DNA from: Nostoc sp. S4
Lineage (GTDB): Bacteria; Cyanobacteriota; Cyanobacteriia; Cyanobacteriales; Nostocaceae
Assembly: GCA_029379225.1 (NCBI GenBank)
Contig: JAQYWR010000021.1
Location: 1 to 64,000, forward strand
Reading direction: 5' to 3'
DNA length: 64,000 nucleotides
In this document: in pieces, positions 56,210 through 64,000 of the stretch
How positions within the stretch are numbered: position 1 is the stretch's first letter
Layout: each line of letters begins with the position of its first letter
The notes under the pieces: model-generated
What the model was told of the DNA's origin: nothing
Seen by the model: the letters and a program-made list of their open reading frames with translations, nothing else
Database searches by the model: none
Translations under genes and position numbers: made by a program

Positions 56210-56740
56210 ATTTTCTTGTCTTTCTCAGGGGAATCACATTATTGTATATATACTGGCATAGGAAAAGTCTGCCAACACCCGTGTGTCTACGCTTTACTAA
56301 ATAAAACAGAAAACACGTTAACTGAAATAAATTACTTTACTTATAGTCTTAATTTATACTAAAAGTTTATTATTTACTCGGAGACTTATAAGTTTCTTTT
56401 TCTGCAAGTATGAGCTAATTTATACAGATTGTAACAAAATACTCAAAAGCTAATTAAATAACTCTTTTAGAATTATGCCATTTAGGACAATATGGCGATC
56501 GCCTACCAAAGTACTAGATTCACTACAACCTAGTGGCTCCAAAATCTCAAATAGTATTATTCTCTGTCTAAGAGAAAATTAGCTGAGAAAAATCATAACT
56601 TTACTTTTATTTATAAAAATTTCTTTAATAATTAAGTTCTTTTGACTTTAGTTACTTTTATTAAGTAAAAGCCTGAAAATTTTTGGTATAAACTAGAATT
56701 GTATTTTGTTTGCATATAAATCTATAACTTCTAAAAGATT
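56210..56740. other. AT-rich intergenic region before the unknown operon
   Basis: This 531-bp AT-rich gap lies between divergent genes. One HIP1 site (GGCGATCGCC) is near 56491. The remainder is A/T-run DNA without a hairpin I would call. It must carry the promoter of the three-gene operon that follows. Confidence 0.4.
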
Positions 56741-57247
56741 ATGATAAATACCAATATTCATGAAAATACACAAAGTAATGGTCAACCTAGTGAAAATGGT
56801 GAAAATAATAGTCAACTTAGTAAGCCAAGTAGTGAATTTAAAAGAAAAGTTCAGAAGCTAAATACTAAAGGAGAAGGATTCAATATTGATGACGTTATTG
56901 ATGCTATTAAAACAGCGATAGTTGAAGTTGTGGAGTTAGAAATTACCACTTGGGTTCCAGAGTCTTCTAATCAGCTTGAAGAAATAAAAGGTCAACAAAT
57001 TGCTCAACCAGGTAATCGAATGTATACCGTAATTAATTTAATAGATGGTGATATAAACAATGAAGTTGGCAGTCAATTTATTGGTAGTGGCGCATATACA
57101 GAACTTCGTGAGTTTCATCTAACTCAAATAAAAGAAAGTCGGGAAATTATGCAAAAAAATATAGAAAATTTGCATAAATTGTATGAATTTTTTGTAGAAA
57201 TTATTAAATCTCGTAAAACTTCACAACAATCATTACCACGTATATAG
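56741..57247 (+). CDS. unknown operon protein 1
   Basis: The 168-residue soluble protein has a polar, Asn/Ser-rich N-terminus (~1-35), a middle part with DDVIDAIKTAIVEVVELEIT followed by TWVP, and a helical C-terminal part (LTQIKESREIMQKNIENLHKLYEFFVEI). The VVELEITTWV stretch resembles DITALEVNTMVV in the next protein, suggesting the two share a domain. No known family is recognised. AT-rich codons and the absence of HIP1 sites set it apart from its neighbours. Confidence 0.65.
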   Translation: MINTNIHENTQSNGQPSENGENNSQLSKPSSEFKRKVQKLNTKGEGFNIDDVIDAIKTAIVEVVELEITTWVPESSNQLEEIKGQQIAQPGNRMYTVINLIDGDINNEVGSQFIGSGAYTELREFHLTQIKESREIMQKNIENLHKLYEFFVEIIKSRKTSQQSLPRI

Positions 57248-57349
57248 TAACCATTATTTATTAGTAGTTACACTAAAATCTTTATAGCATAGGAACCTAT
57301 CCAAACCTATAGATTAACTTGCTTTAAATAAATCAAGGAAATTATTACT

Positions 57350-58198
57350 ATGTCTAACAATATTCAAAAACAAGCCAGAGATTTGCTAGAGAAACTAGTC
57401 TCATCTGTATATGTATTAGTCGATGATATTACAGCTTTAGAAGTAAATACGATGGTTGTTGAGCAAATTACTGGGGCAAAGTTTAATGCTTGGCAAGCAT
57501 ATCAAGAGATTTATTCAATAAATGACAAAGACTACTTTGATATCAAAGGAATTCCGAATCCAGAAAATTCCAAATTATCAGAACTAGAAAGAACTCAAGC
57601 TCAAGAGCTACGCAAGCGTTATAGAAGTCTATTTTTACAACTTGAAAGAGAATATTTTTACATTCTCCTCGAACAAAGTACTGAGAGTAGTGAGCCAGAT
57701 GCCAGAATAATACAATATCAAGAGCGTCTTAAATATGAGGTTGAACATAAAGGAAAAATAATTGAAACTGATGATGCTTATATAAAACTAGCTCGACCAA
57801 TATTACCTGCTCCAACTCCTGTTCCAGATATAGAAGATAATAATAGCCAAAAAAATTTGCGACAAAGGTGGGAAGAAATTGAAAACCTTTTAAATAATAA
57901 TAAATTTATTCGTACCCTGCGGAAAATGTCTGAACTTAAAGCTGCCCTTGATGGTGGTCAAATTACGAGTGTAGATATTGATATTATTTATGCTCAAACT
58001 GTTATGCAGTTAGATGGAGATATTATCAGCCGTTATCATAAAAAACTATTTCAATTACCTGATGGTGATAGAGATTTAATCCTAAAAATACATAATGAAG
58101 GGGTAGTTGCTGGAGAAAAACAGTGGCGGGGAACACTAGATTTTTTAATTGGTATTGTACAAGGTATTGCAAAATTATCCCGAAATGAACGCTTATAA
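57350..58198 (+). CDS. unknown operon protein 2
   Basis: The 282-residue protein starts MSNNIQKQARDLLEKLVSSV and continues with VLVDDITALEVNTMVVEQIT, which parallels part of the preceding protein. A charged helical middle (LERTQAQELRKRYRSLFLQLEREYFYILLEQ), a proline-rich hinge (PAPTPVPD) and a second helical half follow. No transmembrane helix or catalytic motif is visible. It overlaps the next gene by 14 bp, so the pair is translationally coupled. Unknown function. Confidence 0.68.
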   Translation: MSNNIQKQARDLLEKLVSSVYVLVDDITALEVNTMVVEQITGAKFNAWQAYQEIYSINDKDYFDIKGIPNPENSKLSELERTQAQELRKRYRSLFLQLEREYFYILLEQSTESSEPDARIIQYQERLKYEVEHKGKIIETDDAYIKLARPILPAPTPVPDIEDNNSQKNLRQRWEEIENLLNNNKFIRTLRKMSELKAALDGGQITSVDIDIIYAQTVMQLDGDIISRYHKKLFQLPDGDRDLILKIHNEGVVAGEKQWRGTLDFLIGIVQGIAKLSRNERL

Positions 58199-59141
58199 AA
58201 TATATAAAGATAATCAAGGTGATGTTCAACTATCTTTCTTTGTGCAAATCCCTCAAAGCACTCCTATTGAGCTTGAAATTAAGGTTGAGCCAGGATACTA
58301 CACTTTTTATTTAAATAAAGCAGTTTTAAAACAAATTGAACAAGCGCCAAAAATAGGCTCCTCTGTATACATTCCACCAAAATTACTAGCTTATTTTTGG
58401 TACTATAACTGCTTTAGTAATAACATTTTTTTTAATAAAAATACTGAGCAATCTAAAAAATTAATCAATATTCAAAAAAGCCTTAAAATTTTTAACAATA
58501 GTTTTATAGTAAATTTTCTTCAATTATTATGGATTAAATCATTAAAAAATAAATCAACGTTACAAAATGGACTTACTTTTAATCTTTCTTATAAAGAAAA
58601 TACATCATTTTCATATTTTTGGCAAGAACAAGATATTGTTTTGCAAAGTGATGTTTGCTTTTCTGGTGAGATAATTCACAAAATTAGAAATGATTTTATT
58701 CAAAATCCCGAGTGTTTAAATATTGTTTATATACATTATTGGCTTGTTGAACAAATACTAAATTATGTTAAAACTAAATTAAATCTATTAGCTTGGGAAT
58801 TAGCTTTGCTATTTCCTGCGGGATTTTTAGCTTGGAAATTACCTTTATTACAATCACTTCCATCTGCATTATCAATATTTGTTAGTCTAGGAATATATTT
58901 GATATTTGCTATTATTCGCCATTGGCTTGTTAATCAAATTCCAAGATGGACTTATATCAACTCTCAATATCGAAATTGGCTAGCTTGGGGAATAACTTGT
59001 CTGACTCCTATTATTTTTATTAGACCCAATGAGAGGCTGTTTTTACTTTTTTTATTACTACTTGGACCGCTATTCCAATGGGTTTTTAGTTTTATACTAG
59101 GGCAAGTTGGTAAAGGTTTTATGCGTTGGTTACTAGCTTGA
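58185..59141 (+). CDS. unknown operon protein 3, membrane protein
   Basis: The ATG at 58185 overlaps the end of the previous gene by 14 bp and gives 318 residues starting MNAYKIYKDNQGDVQLSFFV. The N-terminal ~200 residues look soluble and beta-rich. The C-terminal third holds about four hydrophobic helices (LNLLAWELALLFPAGFLAW, ALSIFVSLGIYLIFAI, NWLAWGITCLTPIIF, LFLLFLLLLGPLFQWVF). It is probably the membrane partner of the two soluble proteins upstream. No family is recognised. Confidence 0.66.
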   Translation: MNAYKIYKDNQGDVQLSFFVQIPQSTPIELEIKVEPGYYTFYLNKAVLKQIEQAPKIGSSVYIPPKLLAYFWYYNCFSNNIFFNKNTEQSKKLINIQKSLKIFNNSFIVNFLQLLWIKSLKNKSTLQNGLTFNLSYKENTSFSYFWQEQDIVLQSDVCFSGEIIHKIRNDFIQNPECLNIVYIHYWLVEQILNYVKTKLNLLAWELALLFPAGFLAWKLPLLQSLPSALSIFVSLGIYLIFAIIRHWLVNQIPRWTYINSQYRNWLAWGITCLTPIIFIRPNERLFLLFLLLLGPLFQWVFSFILGQVGKGFMRWLLA

Positions 59142-59491
59142 CAATTGGGCATGAAACATTAAAAAACAGATTTTTATGTGAAGCACTGTTTTTTGAAAAA
59201 GACTAAAGGTATAAGCTCCTAATATCACAATTTGCTGTATTATCATTATTGTCAATCTTTTTACTACAATTATTAACTTTTATACCTATTTTGCATTTAA
59301 TGTTATTTAAATTACACTGAACAAAATAAAAAAAATTATCATTTTATTTTAGAAATAGAATTATTTTTATAACTTTATTTATAAATATTGACATTATATA
59401 TTTTATTGATTATTATTTTCGATGTCATGATTTAATTTACCTGACTGGGAAATTTCTGTAAGGTAATCTAACACTAATTGTACAATCTAAC
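59142..59491. other. AT-rich intergenic region with long-loop hairpin
   Basis: AAAAAACAG (59161-59169) and CTGTTTTTT (59186-59194) are perfect reverse complements 16 bp apart, 20 bp after the operon stop, ending in a T-run. This may terminate the operon. The rest is AT-rich leader for the serine hydrolase gene. Confidence 0.5.
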
Positions 59492-60523
59492 ATGAAACTA
59501 CGCTGGTTTTTACTTAGCTTCGTCAGTATTATTCTGTTTTCCTCACCAGTAAAAGCAAATTCTAATAGTAATAAAATTAACTCTTATAATAACTGGAATC
59601 CAAACCAATCAAATCTACAATTACCACCACTTAAATTTATTCCCCCAGTTCCCAGTAATATTGTTAACCCAACAAATTTTCCTAATTATACCGGTGTAGT
59701 TCCTTTAGGACGCGAGATATCAGAACTAAAAATCCCAATTAATAAATTAATTACCCGTTACAAATTTCTGACTCCTGGTATCTTTTTTATGGATTTGGAA
59801 ACAGGAGATTATATAAGTATTAACGGAAATAAAGCTTTCCCAGCCGCTAGTACAATTAAATACCCAATTTTGATTGCTTTATTTCAGGAAGTAGATGCAG
59901 GAAGAATCAAACTCAATGAAACTTTAGTAATGCAGCGTAGGTATGTTGTTGGTGGTTCTGGAAATATGCAGTATCAGCGTGTAGGAAGCAAGTTTAGTGT
60001 TTTGAAAACTGCAACCATGATGATGACTATTAGTGATAATACTGCAACAAATATGATTATTGCTCGTTTGGGGGGAATTACTAAATTAAATCAACGGTTT
60101 CGCAGTTGGGGATTACAAAGTACTGCTCTTCGTCGGATGTTAGGTGATTTCAATGGAACTAATAAAACTAGTGCAAAAGATTTAGTCAGACTTTCAGCTC
60201 TAATGGTAAATAATCAGCTACTTTCCGCTCAAAGCAAGTCTCAAGTCATAGGTATTATGTATGGTTGTCATAATCGAAGATTACTACCATCTGGTTTAGG
60301 TTATGGTGCAAAGATAGCTCACAAAACAGGAACTTTGCGTTTTGTATTGGGTGACGCAGGTATTATTGAAACACCTTCAGGTAAGCGTTACTATGCAGGA
60401 ATTTTTGTGAGAAGACCAAATAATGACGATAGAGCAAGAGATTTTATTCGTCAAGTTTCTCAAGTAGTGTACGGATACTTTGAACAACCGAAAGTCAGCC
60501 GTACACCGTACGAGCATTTTTGA
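59492..60523 (+). CDS. serine hydrolase, class A beta-lactamase-like
   Basis: The 343-residue exported protein has signal peptide MKLRWFLLSFVSIILFSSPV cleaved near VKAN. A low-complexity linker (~25-70) and a penicillin-recognising serine hydrolase domain follow, with SxxK in AASTIKYPIL, SDN in TISDNTATNM and KTG in AHKTGTLRFV. The catalytic domain is close to that of the gene at 40434, over 60% by eye in the motif regions, but there is no AMIN domain. The two are paralogues. Substrate is unknown; peptidoglycan peptides or beta-lactams are candidates. Confidence 0.87.
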   Translation: MKLRWFLLSFVSIILFSSPVKANSNSNKINSYNNWNPNQSNLQLPPLKFIPPVPSNIVNPTNFPNYTGVVPLGREISELKIPINKLITRYKFLTPGIFFMDLETGDYISINGNKAFPAASTIKYPILIALFQEVDAGRIKLNETLVMQRRYVVGGSGNMQYQRVGSKFSVLKTATMMMTISDNTATNMIIARLGGITKLNQRFRSWGLQSTALRRMLGDFNGTNKTSAKDLVRLSALMVNNQLLSAQSKSQVIGIMYGCHNRRLLPSGLGYGAKIAHKTGTLRFVLGDAGIIETPSGKRYYAGIFVRRPNNDDRARDFIRQVSQVVYGYFEQPKVSRTPYEHF

Positions 60524-60592
60524 TAAGATTATCAATACTTATACACCTTATTCAAATTCGTCAATAGCTTGAATTTGATCTGAAATCTGGGT

Positions 60593-61170
60593 TCATTGTT
60601 CTAAAAAAGCAATATTTAATTCTGGCATTAATTCACTTGATGTAATCTGTTCGTAGCCGTAAGTATCTAAAAACTGAGACGGTATTTCTTCACGTAAATG
60701 ATAAAGTCTGAGTCGATTAGTTTGCCAAATCCAAATTTCAGCAACTCCCAAACGACGAGAAATTCTAATTTGTCAATGTTCCTACTCGTGATGTTTACTT
60801 CTATAGCTAAGTCGGGAATATTTTTATTTTCATAAATCGAGTAGCATTCATCTGGTTCAACTCCAGCTTGCTGAAGCTGTTTTTTAATTGTAGAACTCAC
60901 CATTGGGCTGAATCGAATTCGCTTTAAGTAAAAATAGCCTTCTATCAAAATAGCTAAACGTTTTTTGATATTTTCATGTCTGATAGACGGTGACACAATT
61001 TCTAAGATTTCATCTAAATAGGTGACACGGTAATGAGAGTTATCTTCTAGTTTGGCTAGTAACGCTTCATACATTTGCCAGCTTACTCCACTAATGACAA
61101 ATTTTTCCTCTGGGTCGTCAATATCTGCAAGTTCTGAGTCGTCTAAGAGTTATTTGAGGCTGGTGACCAT
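60593..61170 (-). pseudogene. Uma2 family endonuclease, broken by nonsense and frameshift
   Basis: An ATG at 61170 starts MVTSLK, then an in-frame TAA at 61150-61152 (codon 7) interrupts the frame. The same frame then continues to MYEALLAKLEDNSHYRVTYLDE and IPDLAIEVNITSRNIDKLE, the usual Uma2 core with the PD-x-E-V-type site. After KLE (~60773) the frame shifts. The correct sequence continues in the other frame as RISRRLGVAEIWIWQTNRLR to ELNIAFLEQ and a stop at 60593. An open frame from 61074 to 60667 remains, but it lacks the proper C-terminus. Confidence 0.85.
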
Positions 61171-61240
61171 TGTTTTTTCTTCCTTAGTACAACAAGGCAA
61201 AACTAATAAGTAAAGTTCAACTCCTTGATTAATTTCTTTG

Positions 61241-61957
61241 CTAAACAGACTCCATTGAAGAAGCACCAAAACGATAACCTTTACCGTAAACTGTATGAAT
61301 CAGCGTAATTTCTTTACCTACTTCAATCTTACGCCGCAGCAAGCGAATTAATGCGGCTATGGCGTTGCTACTAGGTTGTTCTTCCTCTATCCACAAAGTT
61401 TGCATAATCTGGGCATGAGTCAGCAGTTGTCCAGTATGTTCCATAAAGTATTGCAACAGCTGGCTTTCTTTTTGCGAAAGTTCAATTATCCGTCCTTGGC
61501 GATAAGCTACTTGATTTTCACAATCAAGTTCTAAATCAGCTACAGTTAGGCGTCCAATGCTATTTTCATAGGTTTGGGAACCGGAACGACGCAACAAAGC
61601 CCTGACTCTGGCTAGTAACTCTCGCAGTTCAAAAGGTTTCACCAAATAATCGTCTGCACCAGCATCTAAACCTTCTACGCGGTCATCTAAAGTATCTTTA
61701 GCCGTGAGAAATAGTACAGGAGTAGTTTTACCTTGGCGTCGCAATTCCTGACAAATTTCTAACCCTGTTTTTCCTGGTAGCATCCAATCTAAAATTAGTA
61801 GGTCGTAACTACCTACTCGTGCCCGATCGCTACCGCTTGTACCATCATAAGCGGCATCTACACTATAGCCCTCACGAGTTAACAAGCGACTCAAGGGTTG
61901 AGTTAGTTCAACTTGATCGTCAACTAATAAAATTCTCGTGCTGCTTGTGGTAAGCAT
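61241..61957 (-). CDS. rppA: OmpR-family response regulator, RppA-like
   Basis: The 238-residue regulator has a receiver with VDDQVE, phospho-Asp in [13 protein letters not shown] and Lys in [21 protein letters not shown]. It has a winged-helix DNA-binding domain ([39 protein letters not shown]). [20 protein letters not shown] is very close to what I recall of Synechocystis RppA, a redox/photosynthesis regulator. The sensor RppB is not adjacent. It diverges from hisG with a 41-bp gap, too short to hold two separate full promoters, so their regulation may be linked. Confidence 0.85.
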   Translation of the reverse strand: MLTTSSTRILLVDDQVELTQPLSRLLTREGYSVDAAYDGTSGSDRARVGSYDLLILDWMLPGKTGLEICQELRRQGKTTPVLFLTAKDTLDDRVEGLDAGADDYLVKPFELRELLARVRALLRRSGSQTYENSIGRLTVADLELDCENQVAYRQGRIIELSQKESQLLQYFMEHTGQLLTHAQIMQTLWIEEEQPSSNAIAALIRLLRRKIEVGKEITLIHTVYGKGYRFGASSMESV

Positions 61958-61998
61958 ATAGAGATATTCTCAATATTATTGAACTGCTAAGAAAAAGA

Positions 61999-62643
61999 AT
62001 GCTGACTGTTGCATTGCCCAAAGGGGAACTACTTAAAAATAGCATCCGGTTGCTACAAGCTGTTGGGTTAGATTTTAGTGCTTTTTTAGATTCAGGAAAT
62101 CGCCAACTTCAAATTCCTGATGCTAAGGGACTTGCAAAAGGACTATTGGTGCGGGCGCAGGATGTACCTGTTTATGTAGAATACGGTCAGGCACAACTGG
62201 GTATTGTTGGTTACGATGTGCTGCGGGAAAAACAGCCGCAAGTTGCCCACTTGGTGGATTTGCAGTTTGGGCATTGTCGGATGTCCGTGGCGGTAAAAGC
62301 GTTGAGTTCTTATCGATCGCCGCTAGATTTATCACCACATGGTAGAGTTGCTTCTAAATATGTCAATTGCGCTCGTGAATATTTCCACAGTCTGGATCTA
62401 CCTGTGGAAATAGTGCCGTTGTATGGTTCAGTGGAACTAGGGCCGATTACTGGCATGTCAGAAGCGATCGTGGATTTGGTTTCCACAGGGCGAACTTTAC
62501 GCGAAAATGGTTTGATTGAAATTGCTACTCTTTATGAAAGCACGGCAAGGTTGATAGCCCATCCTCTGAGTTATCGGCTGAACACAGGTAATTTGAGTGA
62601 TGTAATTGCCAAGCTGCGGTCAACCGTTTTGCTAGGGGTTTGA
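61999..62643 (+). CDS. hisG: ATP phosphoribosyltransferase, short form
   Basis: First step of histidine synthesis: ATP plus PRPP to phosphoribosyl-ATP. The 214-residue HisG starts [19 protein letters not shown]. It contains [18 protein letters not shown] and the PRPP-binding [19 protein letters not shown]. It lacks the C-terminal regulatory domain of the long form, so it is the HisG-S type that works with the HisZ subunit encoded elsewhere. It is a single-gene unit on the plus strand. Confidence 0.94.
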   Translation: MLTVALPKGELLKNSIRLLQAVGLDFSAFLDSGNRQLQIPDAKGLAKGLLVRAQDVPVYVEYGQAQLGIVGYDVLREKQPQVAHLVDLQFGHCRMSVAVKALSSYRSPLDLSPHGRVASKYVNCAREYFHSLDLPVEIVPLYGSVELGPITGMSEAIVDLVSTGRTLRENGLIEIATLYESTARLIAHPLSYRLNTGNLSDVIAKLRSTVLLGV

Positions 62644-62854
62644 CAGTAGCCCTTTTAAGGTGAGCATACGTACTATCAGCCTTTTTACGAGATTTCAGGC
62701 ATAGTTGGAATTGAACAAAGAATTTATCTATTAAACTCCAAATTTTGGGGTTGTAAATTAAGCGATGCCTGAGCCAAACATACCAAAATTAGGTTCAAAT
62801 ACCATTTATTTGATAGTACAAACGTTCATCTTAAAAGAGCTAGTCCTAATACAG

Positions 62855-62876
62855 TTTTTGTGAATTGGTATTAGAT
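62855..62876 (+). repeat. IS-end-like sequence TTTTTGTGAATTGGTATTAG
   Basis: It resembles TTTTTTGAATTGGTATTAG at 13135-13153 beside the IS630 fragment. It may be a solo IS end or a common dispersed repeat. It abuts the stop of the TPR gene. Confidence 0.4.
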
Positions 62877-64000
62877 TAAAGCTTAATGCCAATTTTTTTG
62901 CAAGTTCCTAAAGCTTGCCGATACAAGTCTAAGGATCTGGGATTTTGATTATAGGTAGTGTAGATTGCTCCAATGTTTTTCAAGGTTATGCATTCACTCC
63001 TAACGGAGCCGGTTTGTTTGTGAATCATTAAAGCTTGAGCAAAAAACTCTAAAGCTTTTTTGTATTCACGCTGTTTATAGTAAACTGACCCAATACTATT
63101 GAGGGCTATCCCTTCTCCTGATTTGTTGCCGATTTGTTTGCTAATTGCTAAGGCTTGTCCAAAGAACTCTAAAGCTTTGGGATACTGATTCTGGCTGTAG
63201 TAAAATGCCCCCATGTTATTAAGGGTTGTACGTTCTCCTGATTTGTTGCCGATTTGCTTGTTAATTGCTAAGGCTTGCTCAATAACCTCTAAGGCTTTAG
63301 GGTACTGCTTCTGTCCATAATAAACTGACCCAATACCGTTGAGAATAGAGGCTTCCTCTGCCTTAGTGCCGATTTGTTGGTAAATCGCTAACGCTTGTTG
63401 GTAAAACTCTAAAGCTTTCGGGTACTGACGCTGGCTAGAGTAAACTGAGCCTATCCTCTCAAGAGTTGTACTTTCTCCTGCTTTGCTGCCAATTTGTTTG
63501 TTAATTGCTAAGGCTTGCTGGTAAAACTCTAAAGCTTTGGCGTACTGACCTTGAATGGAGTAAACAGCCGCAATACTATTGAGAGTCGAACTTTCCTCCG
63601 CTTTAGTGCCAATTTGTTTGTAAATGGCTAAAGCTTGCTGGTATAAAATTAAAGCTTTACCATACTGACGCTGGCTAGAGTAAACTGACCCAATACCTCT
63701 AAGGTTTGCACTTTCCCCTTTCTTGTCGCCGATTTGTTTAGCAATATTATTTGCTTGCTGGTAAAACTCTAAGGCTATGGAATATTGGCTGAGGTTGTTA
63801 TAAACTGCTCCAATACCATTGGTAGCCTGACCTTCCCCCTTCTTATAGCCGATTTGTTTAGCAATATTGTTTGCTTGCTGGTAAAACTCTAATGCTTTGG
63901 GGTACTGATTTTGGCTGGAGTAAAACTCTCCAATCCCATTGAGTGTCTTACTTTCCTCTTTCTTATCGCCGATTTGTTTGGCAATGCCATTTGCTTGCTC
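62876..64000 (-). CDS. TPR-repeat protein, 5' end beyond the window
   Basis: The frame is open for 375 codons from the window edge to a TAA at 62876-62878, with no start codon required inside the window. It is built from about nine tandem 40-residue units of the form LNxIGxVYxxQxQYxKALEFYQQALAI then KQIGxKxGES, the kinesin-light-chain type of TPR. At the DNA level this is a ~120-bp tandem repeat. The last unit ends LYRQALGTCKKIGIKL. No C-terminal CHAT or kinase domain follows, so any catalytic domain must lie upstream. Likely a protein-interaction scaffold. Confidence 0.88.
   Translation of the reverse strand, partial: EQANGIAKQIGDKKEESKTLNGIGEFYSSQNQYPKALEFYQQANNIAKQIGYKKGEGQATNGIGAVYNNLSQYSIALEFYQQANNIAKQIGDKKGESANLRGIGSVYSSQRQYGKALILYQQALAIYKQIGTKAEESSTLNSIAAVYSIQGQYAKALEFYQQALAINKQIGSKAGESTTLERIGSVYSSQRQYPKALEFYQQALAIYQQIGTKAEEASILNGIGSVYYGQKQYPKALEVIEQALAINKQIGNKSGERTTLNNMGAFYYSQNQYPKALEFFGQALAISKQIGNKSGEGIALNSIGSVYYKQREYKKALEFFAQALMIHKQTGSVRSECITLKNIGAIYTTYNQNPRSLDLYRQALGTCKKIGIKL

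Noticed and set aside
62761..62810. GGTTCAAATACC resembling a tRNA T-arm
   Set aside because: No acceptor stem, D-arm or anticodon arm can be drawn around it.

Overview
The window looks like chromosome of a filamentous, heterocyst-forming cyanobacterium of the Nostoc/Anabaena group. The signs are very frequent HIP1 octamers (GCGATCGC), runs of short tandem repeats (variants of AATGACC and of CCTGCCT), moderate-to-low GC, and cyanobacterial gene families: AMIN-domain outer-membrane receptors, CrtH carotene isomerase, an RppA-type regulator, FtsH, a YggT/Ycf19-like protein, Uma2 nucleases and an ebo cluster. I see no tRNA, rRNA or CRISPR array.

Layout. 1-8.5 kb is an iron/siderophore uptake locus: two paralogous AMIN-TonB-dependent receptors, a PepSY membrane protein and a PchR-like AraC regulator. 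A 22-bp tandem duplication lies between the regulator and the second receptor and is a plausible operator. 8.7-12 kb holds a small membrane protein, clpS with a DUF2103 gene, and a secreted FAD-dependent oxidoreductase. 12-16.4 kb is repeat-rich. It has an IS630 remnant, G-rich/C-rich inverted-repeat elements and one WcaI-type glycosyltransferase. 16.4-25.4 kb carries an orphan HlyD-type adaptor, an SDR, a secreted GH32 fructan hydrolase, a secreted NTF2-like protein, murG and a secreted protein with a possible 3D/MltA-like end.

25.6-33.3 kb is the best defined special system: an ebo locus, with an AroB-like eboD diverging from eboA-B-C-E-F. From memory of the literature, ebo genes in cyanobacteria are needed to export scytonemin precursors to the periplasm. 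33.4-41.8 kb is mixed housekeeping and conserved hypotheticals (Uma2, YggT, upp, crtH, a lipoprotein, an AMIN-serine hydrolase).

42-52.2 kb is a chemosensory island: cheA-cheW-mcp-cheB-cheR-receiver on the minus strand, facing away from a plus-strand receiver, a CheC-type phosphatase and a PAS hybrid histidine kinase. The receptor has no membrane segment, CheB and CheR are both present, and the last receiver has Asn where the phosphorylated Asp should be. A small three-hairpin mobile repeat ends inside that receiver gene and supplies its stop codon.

52.5-64 kb has ftsH, a class IV aminotransferase, an unrecognised AT-rich three-gene operon (56.7-59.1 kb) that is the strongest candidate for an undescribed system, a second serine hydrolase, a broken Uma2 gene, rppA, short-form hisG, and a TPR protein cut by the window end.
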